Below the pieces are notes generated by a model that did no database searches, was not told the origin of the DNA, and saw nothing but the letters and a program-made list of their open reading frames with translations. DNA of 23,147 nucleotides from Oscillospiraceae bacterium (GTDB lineage: Bacteria > Bacillota > Clostridia > Oscillospirales > Ruminococcaceae): the NCBI GenBank assembly GCA_015067375.1, contig SVMQ01000003.1, forward strand, positions 1-23,147, read 5' to 3'. Positions 1 to 11,718 of the stretch are shown here, one piece after another. The position numbers and the translations under genes are program-made. Every line of letters begins with the position of its first letter. Positions within the stretch are counted from its first letter, which is position 1.

Positions 1-338
1 ATAGGACCATCAGTACCAGCAACAACGAGGATAGCGCCGTCCATCTGAGCAGCACCTGTGATCATGTTCTTGATGTAGTCAGCATGGCCGGGGCAGTCAA
101 CGTGAGCATAGTGACGTGCGTCAGTCTCGTACTCAACGTGAGCAGTATTGATTGTGATACCACGCTCTCTCTCCTCGGGAGCCTTATCGATCATGTCATA
201 AGCCTCGAACTTTGCCTTACCGAGCATAGCGAGGTACTTTGTGATAGCAGCTGTTGTTGTAGTCTTGCCGTGGTCAACGTGGCCAATAGTACCGATGTTA
301 ACGTGGGGCTTCGTGGAATTATACTTTTCCTTTGCCAT
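1..338 (-). CDS. tuf: Elongation factor Tu, N-terminal part (cut by window edge)
   Basis: EF-Tu is the GTPase that delivers aminoacyl-tRNA to the ribosome. The 112 codons visible from ATG at 338 contain the P-loop GHVDHGKT (residues 19-26), the switch I region ending [14 protein letters not shown], and the DCPGHADY G3 motif (about residues 81-88). The family is about 397 residues, so roughly 285 residues lie beyond the left edge. The start is fixed by AAGGAGG at 347-353 and by the standard MAKEKY N-terminus. It is the last gene of the str order rpsL-rpsG-fusA-tuf, but it also has its own sigma-A-like promoter (411-439). Identification is secure. Confidence 0.98.
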   Translation of the reverse strand, partial: MAKEKYNSTKPHVNIGTIGHVDHGKTTTTAAITKYLAMLGKAKFEAYDMIDKAPEERERGITINTAHVEYETDARHYAHVDCPGHADYIKNMITGAAQMDGAILVVAGTDGP

Positions 339-371
339 TGGTTTATCCTCCTTAAAGGTGTAATTTCAGCT

Positions 372-389
372 TCCCCCGAAATCGGGGGA
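372..389 (-). other. Stem-loop in the tuf 5' leader
   Basis: A perfect 7-bp GC-rich stem (TCCCCCG paired with CGGGGGA) closes a 4-nt loop. It lies between the tuf promoter and its ribosome binding site. No U-tract follows on either strand, so it does not look like a terminator. It could stabilise the 5' end of a highly expressed message or serve as a regulator site. Confidence 0.6.
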
Positions 390-410
390 TAGCCATAGTT
401 TAGTGATTAT

Positions 411-439
411 ATTGTATCATTATTCCGCGAAAAAATCAA
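411..439 (-). promoter_or_regulatory. Sigma-A-type promoter of tuf
   Basis: On the minus strand TTGATT (439-434), a 17-bp spacer and TACAAT (416-411) form a good vegetative promoter. It would start transcription near 404 and give a leader of about 65 nt. The -35 hexamer sits at the edge of the loop of an inverted repeat (GCGAAAA at 427-433, TTTTCGC at 444-450). It lets tuf be made independently of the upstream str genes. Confidence 0.75.
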
Positions 440-482
440 GTGCTTTTCGCAAAAATTATGATAAAGCTTACAGCAAACGAGA

Positions 483-2570
483 TCAGTTATCCTGCTTGCG
501 CTTGCTCATAATGCCCTCAGCGATGTTCTTGGGAACCTCGATGTAGTGGCTGGGCTGCATTACATAGTTGCCGCGGCCCTGTGTCTTGGAACGAAGATCG
601 TTGGAGTAGCCGAACATCTCAGAAAGAGGAACGCCTGCGGTGATCTGAACAGTACCGTTTCTTGTTTCCTGATTCTGGATCTGACCACGACGAGAGTTGA
701 GGTCGCCGATAACGTGACCTGTGTAATCGTCGGGAGTTACAACGTCTACTCTCATGATAGGCTCAAGAATTACGGACTTAGCCTTCTTCAGAGCCTCCTT
801 GATAGCCATGGAGCCTGCGATCTGGAACGCCATTTCAGAGGAGTCAACCTCGTGGTAGGAGCCGTCGTACAGCTCAACCTTAACGTCAACAACAGGATAG
901 CCTGCAAGAACACCTGCATTGAGTGCGCCCTGGATACCCTTGTCAACAGCGGGGATATACTCCTTGGGAATAGCACCGCCGACAACAGCGTTAACAAACT
1001 CGTAGCCCTTACCGGACTCATTAGGCTCAACACGGATCTTAACGTGACCGTACTGACCCTTACCACCGGACTGACGTGCATACTTCATATCAACGTCTGC
1101 ATTGCCAACGATAGTTTCCTTATATGCAACCTGAGGAGCACCAACGTTTGCCTCTACCTTAAACTCACGAAGCAGACGGTCAACGATGATCTCAAGGTGA
1201 AGCTCACCCATACCGGAGATGATTGTCTGACCTGTTTCGGTGTTAGTGTAGGTTCTGAATGTGGGGTCTTCTTCAGCAAGCTTTGCAAGTGCAAGCGCCA
1301 TCTTCTCCTGACCTGCCTTTGTCTTGGGCTCGATAGCGAGCGAGATAACAGGCTCGGGGAATTCCATGGACTCGAGAATTACAGGGTGTGCGGGGTCGCA
1401 CAGTGTATCACCTGTTGTGGTGTTCTTAAGACCTACAGCGGCAGCGATATCGCCACAGGGGCAAGCATCGATGTCCTGTCTGGAGTTAGCGTGCATCTGC
1501 AGAATACGACCCATACGCTCGTTCTTGTCCTTTGTTGCGTTGAGTACGGTAGCACCTGCGTCAACGTAACCGGAGTAAACTCTGAAGAAGCAGAGCTTAC
1601 CAACGAAGGGGTCTGTAGCGATCTTAAATGCAAGAGCGGAGAAAGGCTCATCGTCGCCTGCTTTTCTCTCGCACTCCTCGCCTGTTTCGGGGTTTACGCC
1701 CTTGATAGCGGGGATATCCAGAGGAGAGGGCATGAAGTCAACAACTGCGTCAAGCAGCTTCTGAACGCCCTTGTTTCTATAAGAAGTACCGCAAACAACA
1801 GGAACGAACTTGTTGTCGATAGTACCCTTTCTGATTGCCTTCTTGATCTCCTCAACTGTGAAGTCCTCGCCTTCGGTCTCGAAGTAGCGCTCCATCAGCT
1901 CGTCATCAAGCTCAGCAACCTTCTCAAGCAGGTTCTTTCTGTATTCCTTAGCCTTTTCAAGCATATCAGCAGGGATATCCTCAACACGCATATCCTTGCC
2001 AAGGTCATCGTAGTATACATCGGCATTCATTTCAATAAGGTCGATAATGCCCTTGAAATCTGCCTCAGCGCCGATAGGGAGCTGGATCGGAACAGCGTTA
2101 CACTTTAAACGATCTTCCATCATTCTTACTACGTTGTAGAAGTCTGCACCCATAATATCCATCTTATTTACATAAGCCATTCTGGGTACTTTGTAGTTAT
2201 CTGCCTGGCGCCATACTGTTTCTGACTGAGGCTCAACGCCGCCCTTTGCGCAGAATACAGTAACGGAGCCGTCAAGAACTCTCAGAGAACGCTCAACCTC
2301 AACTGTGAAGTCAACGTGTCCGGGAGTATCTATAATATTGACTCTATGGTTCTTCCAGAAAGCTGTTGTAGCAGCAGATGTGATAGTGATACCTCTCTCC
2401 TGCTCCTGAGCCATCCAGTCCATTGTCGCGCCGCCATCATGAGTTTCACCCATCTTGTGGTTTACACCTGTGTAGAAAAGGATACGCTCAGTTGTGGTGG
2501 TCTTACCTGCGTCAATGTGCGCCATGATACCAATATTACGGGTCATTTCGAGAGTTACGTCTCTTTTCAT
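483..2570 (-). CDS. fusA: Elongation factor G
   Basis: EF-G is the translocation GTPase; it also acts in ribosome recycling. The 695-residue product has the family's full length. Visible motifs are AHIDAGKT (residues 17-24, P-loop), RGITITSA (switch I), DTPGHVDF (81-88) and NKMD (135-138). The later domains follow, including [12 protein letters not shown] and the C-terminal [18 protein letters not shown] region. GGAGG at 2576-2580 sits just upstream of the ATG. The gene lies 65 bp downstream of rpsG and 144 bp upstream of tuf, the normal str operon order, and no terminator separates it from rpsG. Identification is secure. Confidence 0.98.
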   Translation of the reverse strand: MKRDVTLEMTRNIGIMAHIDAGKTTTTERILFYTGVNHKMGETHDGGATMDWMAQEQERGITITSAATTAFWKNHRVNIIDTPGHVDFTVEVERSLRVLDGSVTVFCAKGGVEPQSETVWRQADNYKVPRMAYVNKMDIMGADFYNVVRMMEDRLKCNAVPIQLPIGAEADFKGIIDLIEMNADVYYDDLGKDMRVEDIPADMLEKAKEYRKNLLEKVAELDDELMERYFETEGEDFTVEEIKKAIRKGTIDNKFVPVVCGTSYRNKGVQKLLDAVVDFMPSPLDIPAIKGVNPETGEECERKAGDDEPFSALAFKIATDPFVGKLCFFRVYSGYVDAGATVLNATKDKNERMGRILQMHANSRQDIDACPCGDIAAAVGLKNTTTGDTLCDPAHPVILESMEFPEPVISLAIEPKTKAGQEKMALALAKLAEEDPTFRTYTNTETGQTIISGMGELHLEIIVDRLLREFKVEANVGAPQVAYKETIVGNADVDMKYARQSGGKGQYGHVKIRVEPNESGKGYEFVNAVVGGAIPKEYIPAVDKGIQGALNAGVLAGYPVVDVKVELYDGSYHEVDSSEMAFQIAGSMAIKEALKKAKSVILEPIMRVDVVTPDDYTGHVIGDLNSRRGQIQNQETRNGTVQITAGVPLSEMFGYSNDLRSKTQGRGNYVMQPSHYIEVPKNIAEGIMSKRKQDN

Positions 2571-2596
2571 AAGTTCCTCCGTAATTTCTGGATAGC

Positions 2597-2617
2597 GACC
2601 GCGGCTATGCCGCGATC
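2597..2617 (-). other. Intercistronic stem-loop between rpsG and fusA
   Basis: A 9-bp stem (GACCGCGGC paired with GCCGCGATC, one G-U wobble) closes a 3-nt loop. No U-run follows on the minus strand, so a terminator is unlikely. It resembles in size and tight loop the rpoB-rpoC gap hairpin at 7523-7545. A role in RNA processing or in differential stability of the fusA segment is possible. Confidence 0.6.
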
Positions 2618-2635
2618 ATCTCCATCTGTTTCTGA

Positions 2636-3106
2636 TTACCACTTGTAATGTGCGAAAGCCTTATTAGCTTCAGCCATCTTATGAGTATCGTCACGCTTCT
2701 TGCAGGAGCCGCCCTGACCGTTCAGCGCGTCAAGGATCTCATTTGCAAGTCTTTCCTTCATTGTCTTTTCGTTACGCTCACGGCTGTACTTGGTTATCCA
2801 TCTCAGACCGAGTGTGCGTCTTCTCTCGGGGCGAACCTCCATAGGAACCTGGTAGGTTGCACCGCCGACACGGCGAGCCTTAACCTCGAGCTGGGGCATG
2901 ATATTCTCCATTGCCTCCTCGAAAGCTTCCAGAGCATCCTTGCCTGTCTTTTCAGCAACGATCTCAAATGCGCCGTATACAATCTTCTGGGCTACGCCCT
3001 TCTTTCCGTCGAGCATGATGTTGTTGATAAGTCTTGTTACCAGCTCGGAACCGTACATAGGATCCGGCAGAACCTCACGCTTCGGAACATTACCTCTTCT
3101 TGGCAC
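2636..3106 (-). CDS. rpsG: 30S ribosomal protein S7
   Basis: S7 binds the 3' major domain of 16S rRNA and nucleates assembly of the 30S head. The sequence reads (M)[15 protein letters not shown], then [33 protein letters not shown] and a C-terminal [12 protein letters not shown], all typical. The reading frame is open to an ATG at 3124, but that codon is part of the ribosome binding site. The GTG at 3106 gives exactly 156 residues, the usual S7 length, with AAGGAGG at the right distance. It is the second gene of the str operon, 122 bp after rpsL. Confidence 0.97.
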   Translation of the reverse strand: MPRRGNVPKREVLPDPMYGSELVTRLINNIMLDGKKGVAQKIVYGAFEIVAEKTGKDALEAFEEAMENIMPQLEVKARRVGGATYQVPMEVRPERRRTLGLRWITKYSRERNEKTMKERLANEILDALNGQGGSCKKRDDTHKMAEANKAFAHYKW

Positions 3107-3121
3107 TTTACTTCCCTCCTT
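3104..3121 (-). promoter_or_regulatory. Ribosome binding site that fixes the rpsG GTG start
   Basis: AAGGAGG (3121-3115) is followed by an 8-nt spacer and GTG (3106-3104). Starting at the ATG of 3124 would translate the Shine-Dalgarno sequence into a six-residue extension (MKEGSK) that S7 proteins do not have, so the GTG is preferred. Confidence 0.85.
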
Positions 3122-3147
3122 CATAAAAAATGAAAATCATAGGTACT

Positions 3148-3165
3148 CGAAAGCGTTAACTTTCG
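3148..3165 (-). other. Stem-loop in the rpsL-rpsG gap
   Basis: A perfect 6-bp stem (CGAAAG paired with CTTTCG) closes a 6-nt loop about 40 nt upstream of the rpsG start. No U-tract follows. In many bacteria S7 represses its own operon by binding mRNA near rpsG, so this leader-like gap is where such a site would be expected. That link is inference only. Confidence 0.5.
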
Positions 3166-3228
3166 CCGTCCAAACAGAGGCAACATCTATACGAATAATG
3201 CCTTGCCTGACAGCATATCAGTTAATGA

Positions 3229-3654
3229 TTACGCTTTCTTTCCAGCCTTCGGACGCTTAGCACCGTACTTGGAGCGTCCCTGCATTCTCTTGTCAACGCC
3301 CTGTGCATCGAGTGTACCACGGATGATGTGATAACGTACACCAGGCAGGTCCTTTACACGACCGCCTCTGATGAGTACAACAGAGTGTTCCTGCAGTTTG
3401 TGTCCGATACCGGGAATGTAAGCAGTAACTTCATAACCGTTGGAGAGTCTTACTCTGGCGATCTTTCTCATCGCGGAGTTAGGCTTCTTAGGTGTGCTTG
3501 TACGAACTGCTGTACAAACGCCTCTCTTCTGGGGAGAGGACTGGTCGATCTCCTGCTTACGCAGTGTGTTCATACCCTTCTGAAGTGCAGGAGACTTGGA
3601 CTTCTTAACTGCAACTTCACGTCCCTTGCGGACAAGCTGATTAAAGGTTGGCAT
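3229..3654 (-). CDS. rpsL: 30S ribosomal protein S12
   Basis: S12 sits at the decoding centre and controls accuracy; it is the streptomycin target. The 141-residue sequence has [34 protein letters not shown] and [14 protein letters not shown]. The lysines where streptomycin resistance usually arises (in PKKPNS and VKDLPG) are wild type. Between SPAL and SPQKRG it carries the longer insertion seen in Bacillus-type S12 rather than the short enterobacterial form. One small oddity is GHKLQEHS where GHNLQEHS is usual. GGAGGTG precedes the ATG. It is the first gene of the str operon, about 110 nt downstream of its own promoter. Confidence 0.98.
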   Translation of the reverse strand: MPTFNQLVRKGREVAVKKSKSPALQKGMNTLRKQEIDQSSPQKRGVCTAVRTSTPKKPNSAMRKIARVRLSNGYEVTAYIPGIGHKLQEHSVVLIRGGRVKDLPGVRYHIIRGTLDAQGVDKRMQGRSKYGAKRPKAGKKA

Positions 3655-3765
3655 TATTTCACCTCCATTAAAATTTCACGTGTCTTAGTATAACCATTTT
3701 TCGCAGAATATTCCGTTTTGAAACGTCATACCGCATCAAAGAATTATACTCGCACGCAATTATAT

Positions 3766-3794
3766 ATTTTAAAGCAAAAAACGGTGTTTGTCAA
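3766..3794 (-). promoter_or_regulatory. Sigma-A-type promoter of the str operon (rpsL)
   Basis: TTGACA (3794-3789) matches the -35 consensus exactly. It is followed by a 17-bp spacer and TAAAAT (3771-3766). Transcription should start near 3759, about 105 nt before the rpsL ATG. The -35 overlaps the 3' arm of the rpoC terminator hairpin, and the terminator's T-tract forms part of the promoter spacer. Confidence 0.85.
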
Positions 3795-3828
3795 GGTTTT
3801 TCTCAAAACTTTGTAGCAAACACCGTTT
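3773..3828 (-). terminator. Intrinsic terminator of rpoBC
   Basis: Minus-strand arms AAACGGTGTTTG (3828-3817) and CAAACACCGTTT (3790-3779) form a perfect 12-bp stem, followed by a run of T (six in total, including the last bases of the arm). The 26-nt loop can itself fold into an A/T-rich inner stem. It lies 70 bp after the rpoC stop. The downstream arm and tail are shared with the rpsL promoter. Confidence 0.85.
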
Positions 3829-3879
3829 CAATTTTATATGCAGGTTTGGTTTTTGTGCATTTTACCGAAACCGCATCAC

Positions 3880-3898
3880 ATAACGCTTTAGCGCGTTA

Positions 3899-3899
<1 letters not shown>
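3880..3899 (-). other. Stem-loop at the rpoC stop codon
   Basis: ATAACGC and GCGTTAT (7 bp, 6-nt loop) form a hairpin overlapping the last base of the rpoC stop codon. No T-run follows. It may protect the 3' end or assist the terminator 50 bp downstream. Confidence 0.5.
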
Positions 3900-7435
<3,536 letters not shown>

Positions 7436-7438
<3 letters not shown>

Positions 7439-7449
7439 TTTAATACCTC
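7436..7449 (-). promoter_or_regulatory. Ribosome binding site deciding a TTG start for rpoC
   Basis: GAGG (7449-7446), a 7-nt spacer and TTG (7438-7436). No ATG between here and the conserved N-terminus has a comparable site; the ATG at codon 10 of the called gene would cut conserved residues. A weak ribosome binding site with a TTG codon may lower rpoC translation relative to rpoB. Confidence 0.7.
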
Positions 7450-7466
7450 GCTTTTCTCCGAAGCCT

Positions 7467-7484
7467 GCTGCGCACATACGCAGC
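7467..7484 (-). other. Stem-loop upstream of rpoC
   Basis: GCTGCG and CGCAGC form a 6-bp stem with a 6-nt loop, 18 nt upstream of the rpoC Shine-Dalgarno sequence. No T-tract follows. It is the second structured element in the 123-bp rpoB-rpoC gap. Confidence 0.5.
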
Positions 7485-7522
7485 AATCTTCCTAAAATAT
7501 CCGATTATTCAAGAACCACTCC

Positions 7523-7553
7523 GCGCAGGATATCTTATCCCGCGCAGTGCGCG
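7523..7553 (-). other. Two mutually exclusive hairpins in the rpoB-rpoC gap
   Basis: Bases 7523-7532 and 7536-7545 form a 10-bp stem with one G-U wobble and a 3-nt loop. The arm segment 7541-7545 can instead pair with 7549-7553 (CGCGC/GCGCG, 3-nt loop). The two folds compete for the same bases, and the smaller one is transcribed first. Neither is followed by a T-run. The element starts 9 nt after the rpoB stop. Confidence 0.6.
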
Positions 7554-7561
7554 CTGTAATC

Positions 7562-10500
7562 TTATTCGTCGTCCTCGCCGAAATCAGCGTCATCCTCGTA
7601 GAAGCCGCTGTCGTCATCGTCAGCGTCGAAATCATCCTCAGATGCTTCCTCTACGATCTCCTCGCCGTCCTGATCAACGATGCCGAAGCCTTCAAGCTCG
7701 TTCTCATTGGTCTGGTAATCCATCTCGAACGTTTCGGAGGGAGCATAGCCGCCCTCGTACTCATCCTCGAAGTCCTGCTTGAGGTCGATCTCCTCGTCGT
7801 TCTCGTCAAGGATCCTGATATCGAGACCCAGACCCTGAAGCTCGCTGATCATTACCTTGAAGGACTCAGGAACGCCGGGCTTCGGAACGGGTTCACCCTT
7901 AACGATAGCCTCGTAGGTCTTCTGACGTCCCATCAGGTCATCCGACTTGACAGTCAGGATCTCCTGCAGTGTATAAGCAGCGCCGTATGCCTCCAGAGCC
8001 CAAACCTCCATCTCACCGAAACGCTGACCGCCGAACTGAGCCTTACCGCCCAGAGGCTGCTGAGTAACGAGAGAGTAGGGGCCTGTAGAACGTGCATGGA
8101 TCTTATCATCAACAAGGTGATGCAGCTTGAGGTAGTACATATAACCGACAGTAACGGGAGCGTCGAACTTCTCACCTGTTCTGCCGTCTGTAAGCAGCGT
8201 CTTGCAGTCGGATGTGAGGGGCAGCTTTGTAAAGTCAAGACCTGCGCTGTCCTCGCCGACAAGCTCGCTGCGCTTCTCGCGTGCGATGTCATAAAGCTCA
8301 CGGATATCCTGCTCGTGCGCACCGTCGAATACGGGTGTGGATATCTTCCAGCCGAGCGCTCTTGCGATATAACCGAGATGCACCTCGAGGACCTGACCGA
8401 TGTTCATACGGGAAGGTACGCCGAGGGGGTTAAGAACGATATCCAGAGGAGTACCGTCGGGCAGGAAGGGCATATCCTCCTGCTTGAGTATACGGGAAAC
8501 GACACCCTTGTTACCATGACGACCCGCCATCTTGTCGCCGACAGAGATCTTACGCTTCTGTGCGATGTAGCAGCGGACAACCTCGTTTACACCTGGTGAA
8601 AGCTCGTCGCAGTTCTCGCGGTTGAATACCTTTACGTCAACTACGATACCACTCTCGCCGTGTGCCACTCTCAGGGAGTTGTCACGAACTTCTCTTGCCT
8701 TCTCACCGAAGATAGCACGAAGCAGTCTTTCCTCAGCGGTGAGGTCTGTTTCACCCTTGGGAGATACCTTACCGACAAGGATATCGCCCGAGTGTACCTC
8801 TGCACCGATGCGGATGATACCGCGCTCGTCGAGATCCTTGAGTGCGTCGTCGGAGAGATTCGGGATATCACGAGTGATCTCCTCAGGGCCAAGCTTTGTT
8901 TCGCGGCACTCAAGCTCATATTCTTCAATATGGATAGATGTGTAAACATCATTGTAAACAAGCTTCTCATTGATGAGAACGGCGTCCTCGTAGTTGTAGC
9001 CTTCCCATGTCATGAAGCCGATAAGCGCATTCTTACCCAGTGCGATCTCGCCGTTCTTTGTAGCGGGACCGTCTGCGATAACGTCGCCTGCGGATACACG
9101 CTCGCCCTTTTCAACGATAGGACGCTGGTTTACGCAGTTGCCCTGGTTGGAACGCTTGAACTTGATAAGTCTGTACGCGTGCTCAACGCCGAGGTCATTT
9201 GTAACAACGATCTTGTCAGCATCGACCTCTGTAACGACACCGTCCTCCTTGGAGCAGATAACTACGCCCGAGTCAACGGCAGCCTTGTACTCCATACCTG
9301 TACCGACGATGGGGTTGTCGGTAACCATCAGCGGAACAGCCTGACGCTGCATGTTCGCACCCATCAGAGCACGGTTCGCGTCATCGTTCTCAAGGAACGG
9401 GATCATAGCTGTAGCGACAGATACCACCATCTTAGGCGATACGTCCATGAAGTCTACCTTTTCGCGCTCTATCTCAAGGATAGCGTCACGGCAGCGTGCG
9501 TTTACGCGAGGACGTGCGAAGCAGCCGTTCTCATCCAGCGGCTCGTTTGCCTGTGCCACAACGTACTTATCCTCTTCGTCTGCTGTCATATAAACAACAT
9601 CGTCAAGCACCTTGCCTGTTTCCTTATCAACGCGGCGGTAGGGAGCCTCGATAAAGCCGTATACGTTGATCCTTGCGAATGTAGCAAGATAGGAGATCAG
9701 ACCGATGTTAGGACCTTCAGGGGTCTCGATGGGACACATTCTTCCGTAGTGGGAGTAGTGTACGTCACGAACCTCGAATCCCGCTCTGTCTCTGGACAGA
9801 CCGCCGGGACCGAGAGATGAAAGTCTTCTCTTGTGAGTAAGCTCTGCGAGGGGGTTGTTCTGATCCATGAACTGGGAAAGCGGCGAAGAGCCGAAGAACT
9901 CTCTCATTGCGGAGATGACCTGACGTGCATTGATGAGCGAGGAGGGAGATACCTTCTCCTGATCCTGTGCCTGCAGCGCCATTCTCTCACGGATAGTACG
10001 CTCCATGCGGGAGAAACCGATCCTGAACTGATTCTGGAGCAGCTCGCCTACGCAGCGGATACGTCTGTTACCGAGATGGTCGATATCGTCGATATCGCCG
10101 ATGTTCTCGCAAAGATTTATAAAGTAGCTTACTGTAGCATAGATATCATCAAGAGTGATGTGCTTGGGGATAAGCTCCTCAGCGCGTGCCTTGAGCAGCT
10201 CAGCAAGCTTATCATTGTCGCCTGCAGCCTCTTCAAGGATCTCAGCGAGTACAGCAAATCTTACCTGCTCGTTGATGCCGAGGGCCTCAACATCCATATC
10301 ACCGACATAAACGGAGATGTCTACCATACCGTTGCCGACAACCTTTACGGTCTTGCCCTCTGCATTGATAACTGTTACGTCTGTAACACCTGCATTCTCG
10401 ATAGCAAGCGCCATAGCGTCAGTGATGACTGCGCCCTCTTCAACAAGTATCTCGCCTGTCAGGGGAGCGATAACAGTTTCAGCTGCCTTTACGCCCTTAA

Positions 10501-11359
10501 GACGCTCGGAGATAGCAAGCTTCTTGTTGTACTTATAACGTCCGAATCTGGACAGATCATATCTCTTTGCATCAAAGAACAGAGTGTTCAGGTGATTCTG
10601 GGCAGACTCTACTGTCGGAGGCTCACCGGGACGCAGCTTCTTGTACACCTCAAGCAGAGCTTCCTCTCTGTTCTGGGTGTTGTCCTTATCCTCTACGGTG
10701 CGGATGATACGGTCATCCTCACCGAACTTCTCCTTGAGCTCCTCGTTGCTGGAAAGACCGATAGAGCGCAGGAATGTCGTTGCAGGGATCTTTCTGTTCT
10801 TGTCGATACGAACATAGAACACATCGTTGGAGTCCATCTCGTACTCCAGCCATGCACCTCTGTTGGGGATAACAGTAGCCTTAAACAGCTTCTTACCTGT
10901 CTTATCATAGTCAAAGCCGTAGTATACACCCGGAGAACGCACCAGCTGAGATACTACTACACGCTCAGAGCCGTTGATAACAAACGTACCGCTGTCTGTC
11001 ATGAGAGGCAGGTCGCCCATGAATATCTCATTATCCATGATCTCGCCTGTTTCCTTGCTGAGCAGACGTGCTGTCACACGCAGAGGTGCGGCATAGGTAG
11101 CGTCGCGCTCCTTGCACTCCTCGATAGTGTACTTTGTTTTGTCGTCAAGACGGTGGTCTATAAACGAGAGTTCAAACTTTCCGTTGGAATCGGTTATCGG
11201 GGAAACGTCCTTGAACACTTCTGCGATACCTTCCGTCAGGAACCATTCATAGGAGTTCTTCTGGATACCGATGAGGTTCGGCATATCGATGACCTCATTG
11301 ATCTTGGAAAAACTCATTCTGGTGTTCTTTCCGAGCTGTACGGGTTTAACATTCACCAT
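7562..11359 (-). CDS. rpoB: DNA-directed RNA polymerase beta subunit
   Basis: This is the second large catalytic subunit, forming much of the active-site cleft and the rifampicin pocket. From ATG 11359 the product is 1265 residues. Visible motifs are [16 protein letters not shown] at the start, the rifampicin region [19 protein letters not shown]...[11 protein letters not shown] (about residues 488-520) with susceptible-type residues, [28 protein letters not shown], and [12 protein letters not shown] late in the protein. The last 58 residues hold 28 Asp/Glu and no Lys or Arg. A GTG four codons upstream overlaps the Shine-Dalgarno sequence and is rejected. It is first in the rpoBC operon; rplJ and rplL are not adjacent. 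Confidence 0.97.
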   Translation of the reverse strand: MVNVKPVQLGKNTRMSFSKINEVIDMPNLIGIQKNSYEWFLTEGIAEVFKDVSPITDSNGKFELSFIDHRLDDKTKYTIEECKERDATYAAPLRVTARLLSKETGEIMDNEIFMGDLPLMTDSGTFVINGSERVVVSQLVRSPGVYYGFDYDKTGKKLFKATVIPNRGAWLEYEMDSNDVFYVRIDKNRKIPATTFLRSIGLSSNEELKEKFGEDDRIIRTVEDKDNTQNREEALLEVYKKLRPGEPPTVESAQNHLNTLFFDAKRYDLSRFGRYKYNKKLAISERLKGVKAAETVIAPLTGEILVEEGAVITDAMALAIENAGVTDVTVINAEGKTVKVVGNGMVDISVYVGDMDVEALGINEQVRFAVLAEILEEAAGDNDKLAELLKARAEELIPKHITLDDIYATVSYFINLCENIGDIDDIDHLGNRRIRCVGELLQNQFRIGFSRMERTIRERMALQAQDQEKVSPSSLINARQVISAMREFFGSSPLSQFMDQNNPLAELTHKRRLSSLGPGGLSRDRAGFEVRDVHYSHYGRMCPIETPEGPNIGLISYLATFARINVYGFIEAPYRRVDKETGKVLDDVVYMTADEEDKYVVAQANEPLDENGCFARPRVNARCRDAILEIEREKVDFMDVSPKMVVSVATAMIPFLENDDANRALMGANMQRQAVPLMVTDNPIVGTGMEYKAAVDSGVVICSKEDGVVTEVDADKIVVTNDLGVEHAYRLIKFKRSNQGNCVNQRPIVEKGERVSAGDVIADGPATKNGEIALGKNALIGFMTWEGYNYEDAVLINEKLVYNDVYTSIHIEEYELECRETKLGPEEITRDIPNLSDDALKDLDERGIIRIGAEVHSGDILVGKVSPKGETDLTAEERLLRAIFGEKAREVRDNSLRVAHGESGIVVDVKVFNRENCDELSPGVNEVVRCYIAQKRKISVGDKMAGRHGNKGVVSRILKQEDMPFLPDGTPLDIVLNPLGVPSRMNIGQVLEVHLGYIARALGWKISTPVFDGAHEQDIRELYDIAREKRSELVGEDSAGLDFTKLPLTSDCKTLLTDGRTGEKFDAPVTVGYMYYLKLHHLVDDKIHARSTGPYSLVTQQPLGGKAQFGGQRFGEMEVWALEAYGAAYTLQEILTVKSDDLMGRQKTYEAIVKGEPVPKPGVPESFKVMISELQGLGLDIRILDENDEEIDLKQDFEDEYEGGYAPSETFEMDYQTNENELEGFGIVDQDGEEIVEEASEDDFDADDDDSGFYEDDADFGEDDE

Positions 11360-11376
11360 CGGCTTTATCACTCCTT
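11357..11376 (-). promoter_or_regulatory. Ribosome binding site deciding the rpoB start
   Basis: AAGGAG (11376-11371) is 11 nt from ATG 11359. The in-frame GTG at 11371 shares its first base with this site, so it cannot be used with it. The spacing is slightly long, but ATG gives the expected N-terminus. Confidence 0.7.
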
Positions 11377-11410
11377 AATTTATTTCCGCTAATGGTTGTG
11401 AGGCTGACAT

Positions 11411-11446
11411 TTTTTAGGGAAAAATGCAGTTGATTTCCACTAAAAA
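11411..11446 (-). other. Leader stem-loop of rpoBC mRNA
   Basis: TTTTTAG pairs with CTAAAAA and, nested inside after a single-base bulge, GGAAA pairs with TTTCC. That makes 12 bp around an 11-nt loop. It lies in the roughly 120-nt 5' leader, about 50 nt before the rpoB start. No T-run follows, so it is not a classical attenuator. Confidence 0.55.
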
Positions 11447-11487
11447 TCGGTCTTTTCGCACACATATCCATTATGATACATTTTAAT

Positions 11488-11516
11488 ATTATACAACATC
11501 CGTATATTTTTGTCAA
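11488..11516 (-). promoter_or_regulatory. Consensus sigma-A promoter of rpoBC
   Basis: TTGACA (11516-11511), exactly 17 bp, TATAAT (11493-11488). Both hexamers are perfect matches. Expected start is near 11481, giving a leader of about 120 nt. This strong promoter explains how rpoB is transcribed without the usual upstream ribosomal protein genes. Confidence 0.93.
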
Positions 11517-11540
11517 TAGGCGGAAAACAAAAAAAGCGTT

Positions 11541-11580
11541 GAGTTTTAGCCAAAAAAACGGCAGGCAAAAACTCTTTTTT
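11541..11580. terminator. Hairpin with T-tracts on both strands
   Basis: GAGTTTTAGCC (11541-11551) and GGCAAAAACTC (11564-11574) pair with one mismatch around a 12-nt loop. On the plus strand TTTTTT follows at once. On the minus strand a run of seven T comes after a 5-nt gap. It would shield the rpoB promoter from upstream read-through and could stop antisense transcripts entering from the rpoB side. Confidence 0.6.
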
Positions 11581-11673
11581 GCATATTCCGACAAAAATAA
11601 AAATTCTTCAACACAAATAGTTATATACAGCACAAATATTACTCTCAGAGGTTGGTTTTCAACAATACAAAGC

Positions 11674-11704
11674 AAGAACCCTGCTTGTAAAAAGCAGGAT
11701 CCTT
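11674..11704 (-). terminator. Terminator after the SleC-like gene
   Basis: A 13-bp stem with two G-U wobbles (inner seven pairs CCTGCTT/AAGCAGG perfect, 5-nt loop) starts 15 bp after the stop codon. A moderately T-rich tail (TTCTTGCTTTGT, partly in the arm) follows on the minus strand. Confidence 0.65.
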
Positions 11705-11718
11705 GTGTGCCCGATACA

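Larger units (their letters stand above)
11360..11718 (-). other. 359-bp gap upstream of rpoB: regulatory region, no gene
   Basis: This A/T-rich gap holds, in transcription order, the terminator of the sporulation gene (11674-11704), a second hairpin usable on both strands (11541-11580), the rpoB promoter (11488-11516) and a leader stem-loop (11411-11446). A 109-codon open frame crosses it on the minus strand. It has no credible ribosome binding site, no family signature and low-complexity composition, so no gene is called. rplL, commonly found here, is absent. Confidence 0.8.

Noticed and set aside
372..389. Stem-loop before tuf as a terminator of fusA
   Set aside because: No T-run on either strand, and it lies downstream of the tuf promoter within its leader.
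546..2108. Long plus-strand frame opposite fusA (and similar ones opposite rpoC at 4313-6052 and rpoB at 7547-8599, 8660-9820 and 9833-11392)
   Set aside because: They are antisense to secure, highly conserved genes, have no family resemblance and arise from the codon bias of the true genes.
3229..3654. Possible streptomycin-resistant S12
   Set aside because: The lysines in PKKPNS and VKDLPG are the sensitive type; the GHKLQEHS change is not a known resistance position to my knowledge.
9760..9960. Possible rifampicin-resistant RpoB
   Set aside because: The region [15 protein letters not shown]...[11 protein letters not shown] keeps the residues of susceptible enzymes at the usual resistance sites.
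11346..11675. 109-codon minus-strand frame upstream of rpoB
   Set aside because: It runs through the terminator hairpin, promoter and leader in A/T-rich DNA, with biased composition and no conserved features.
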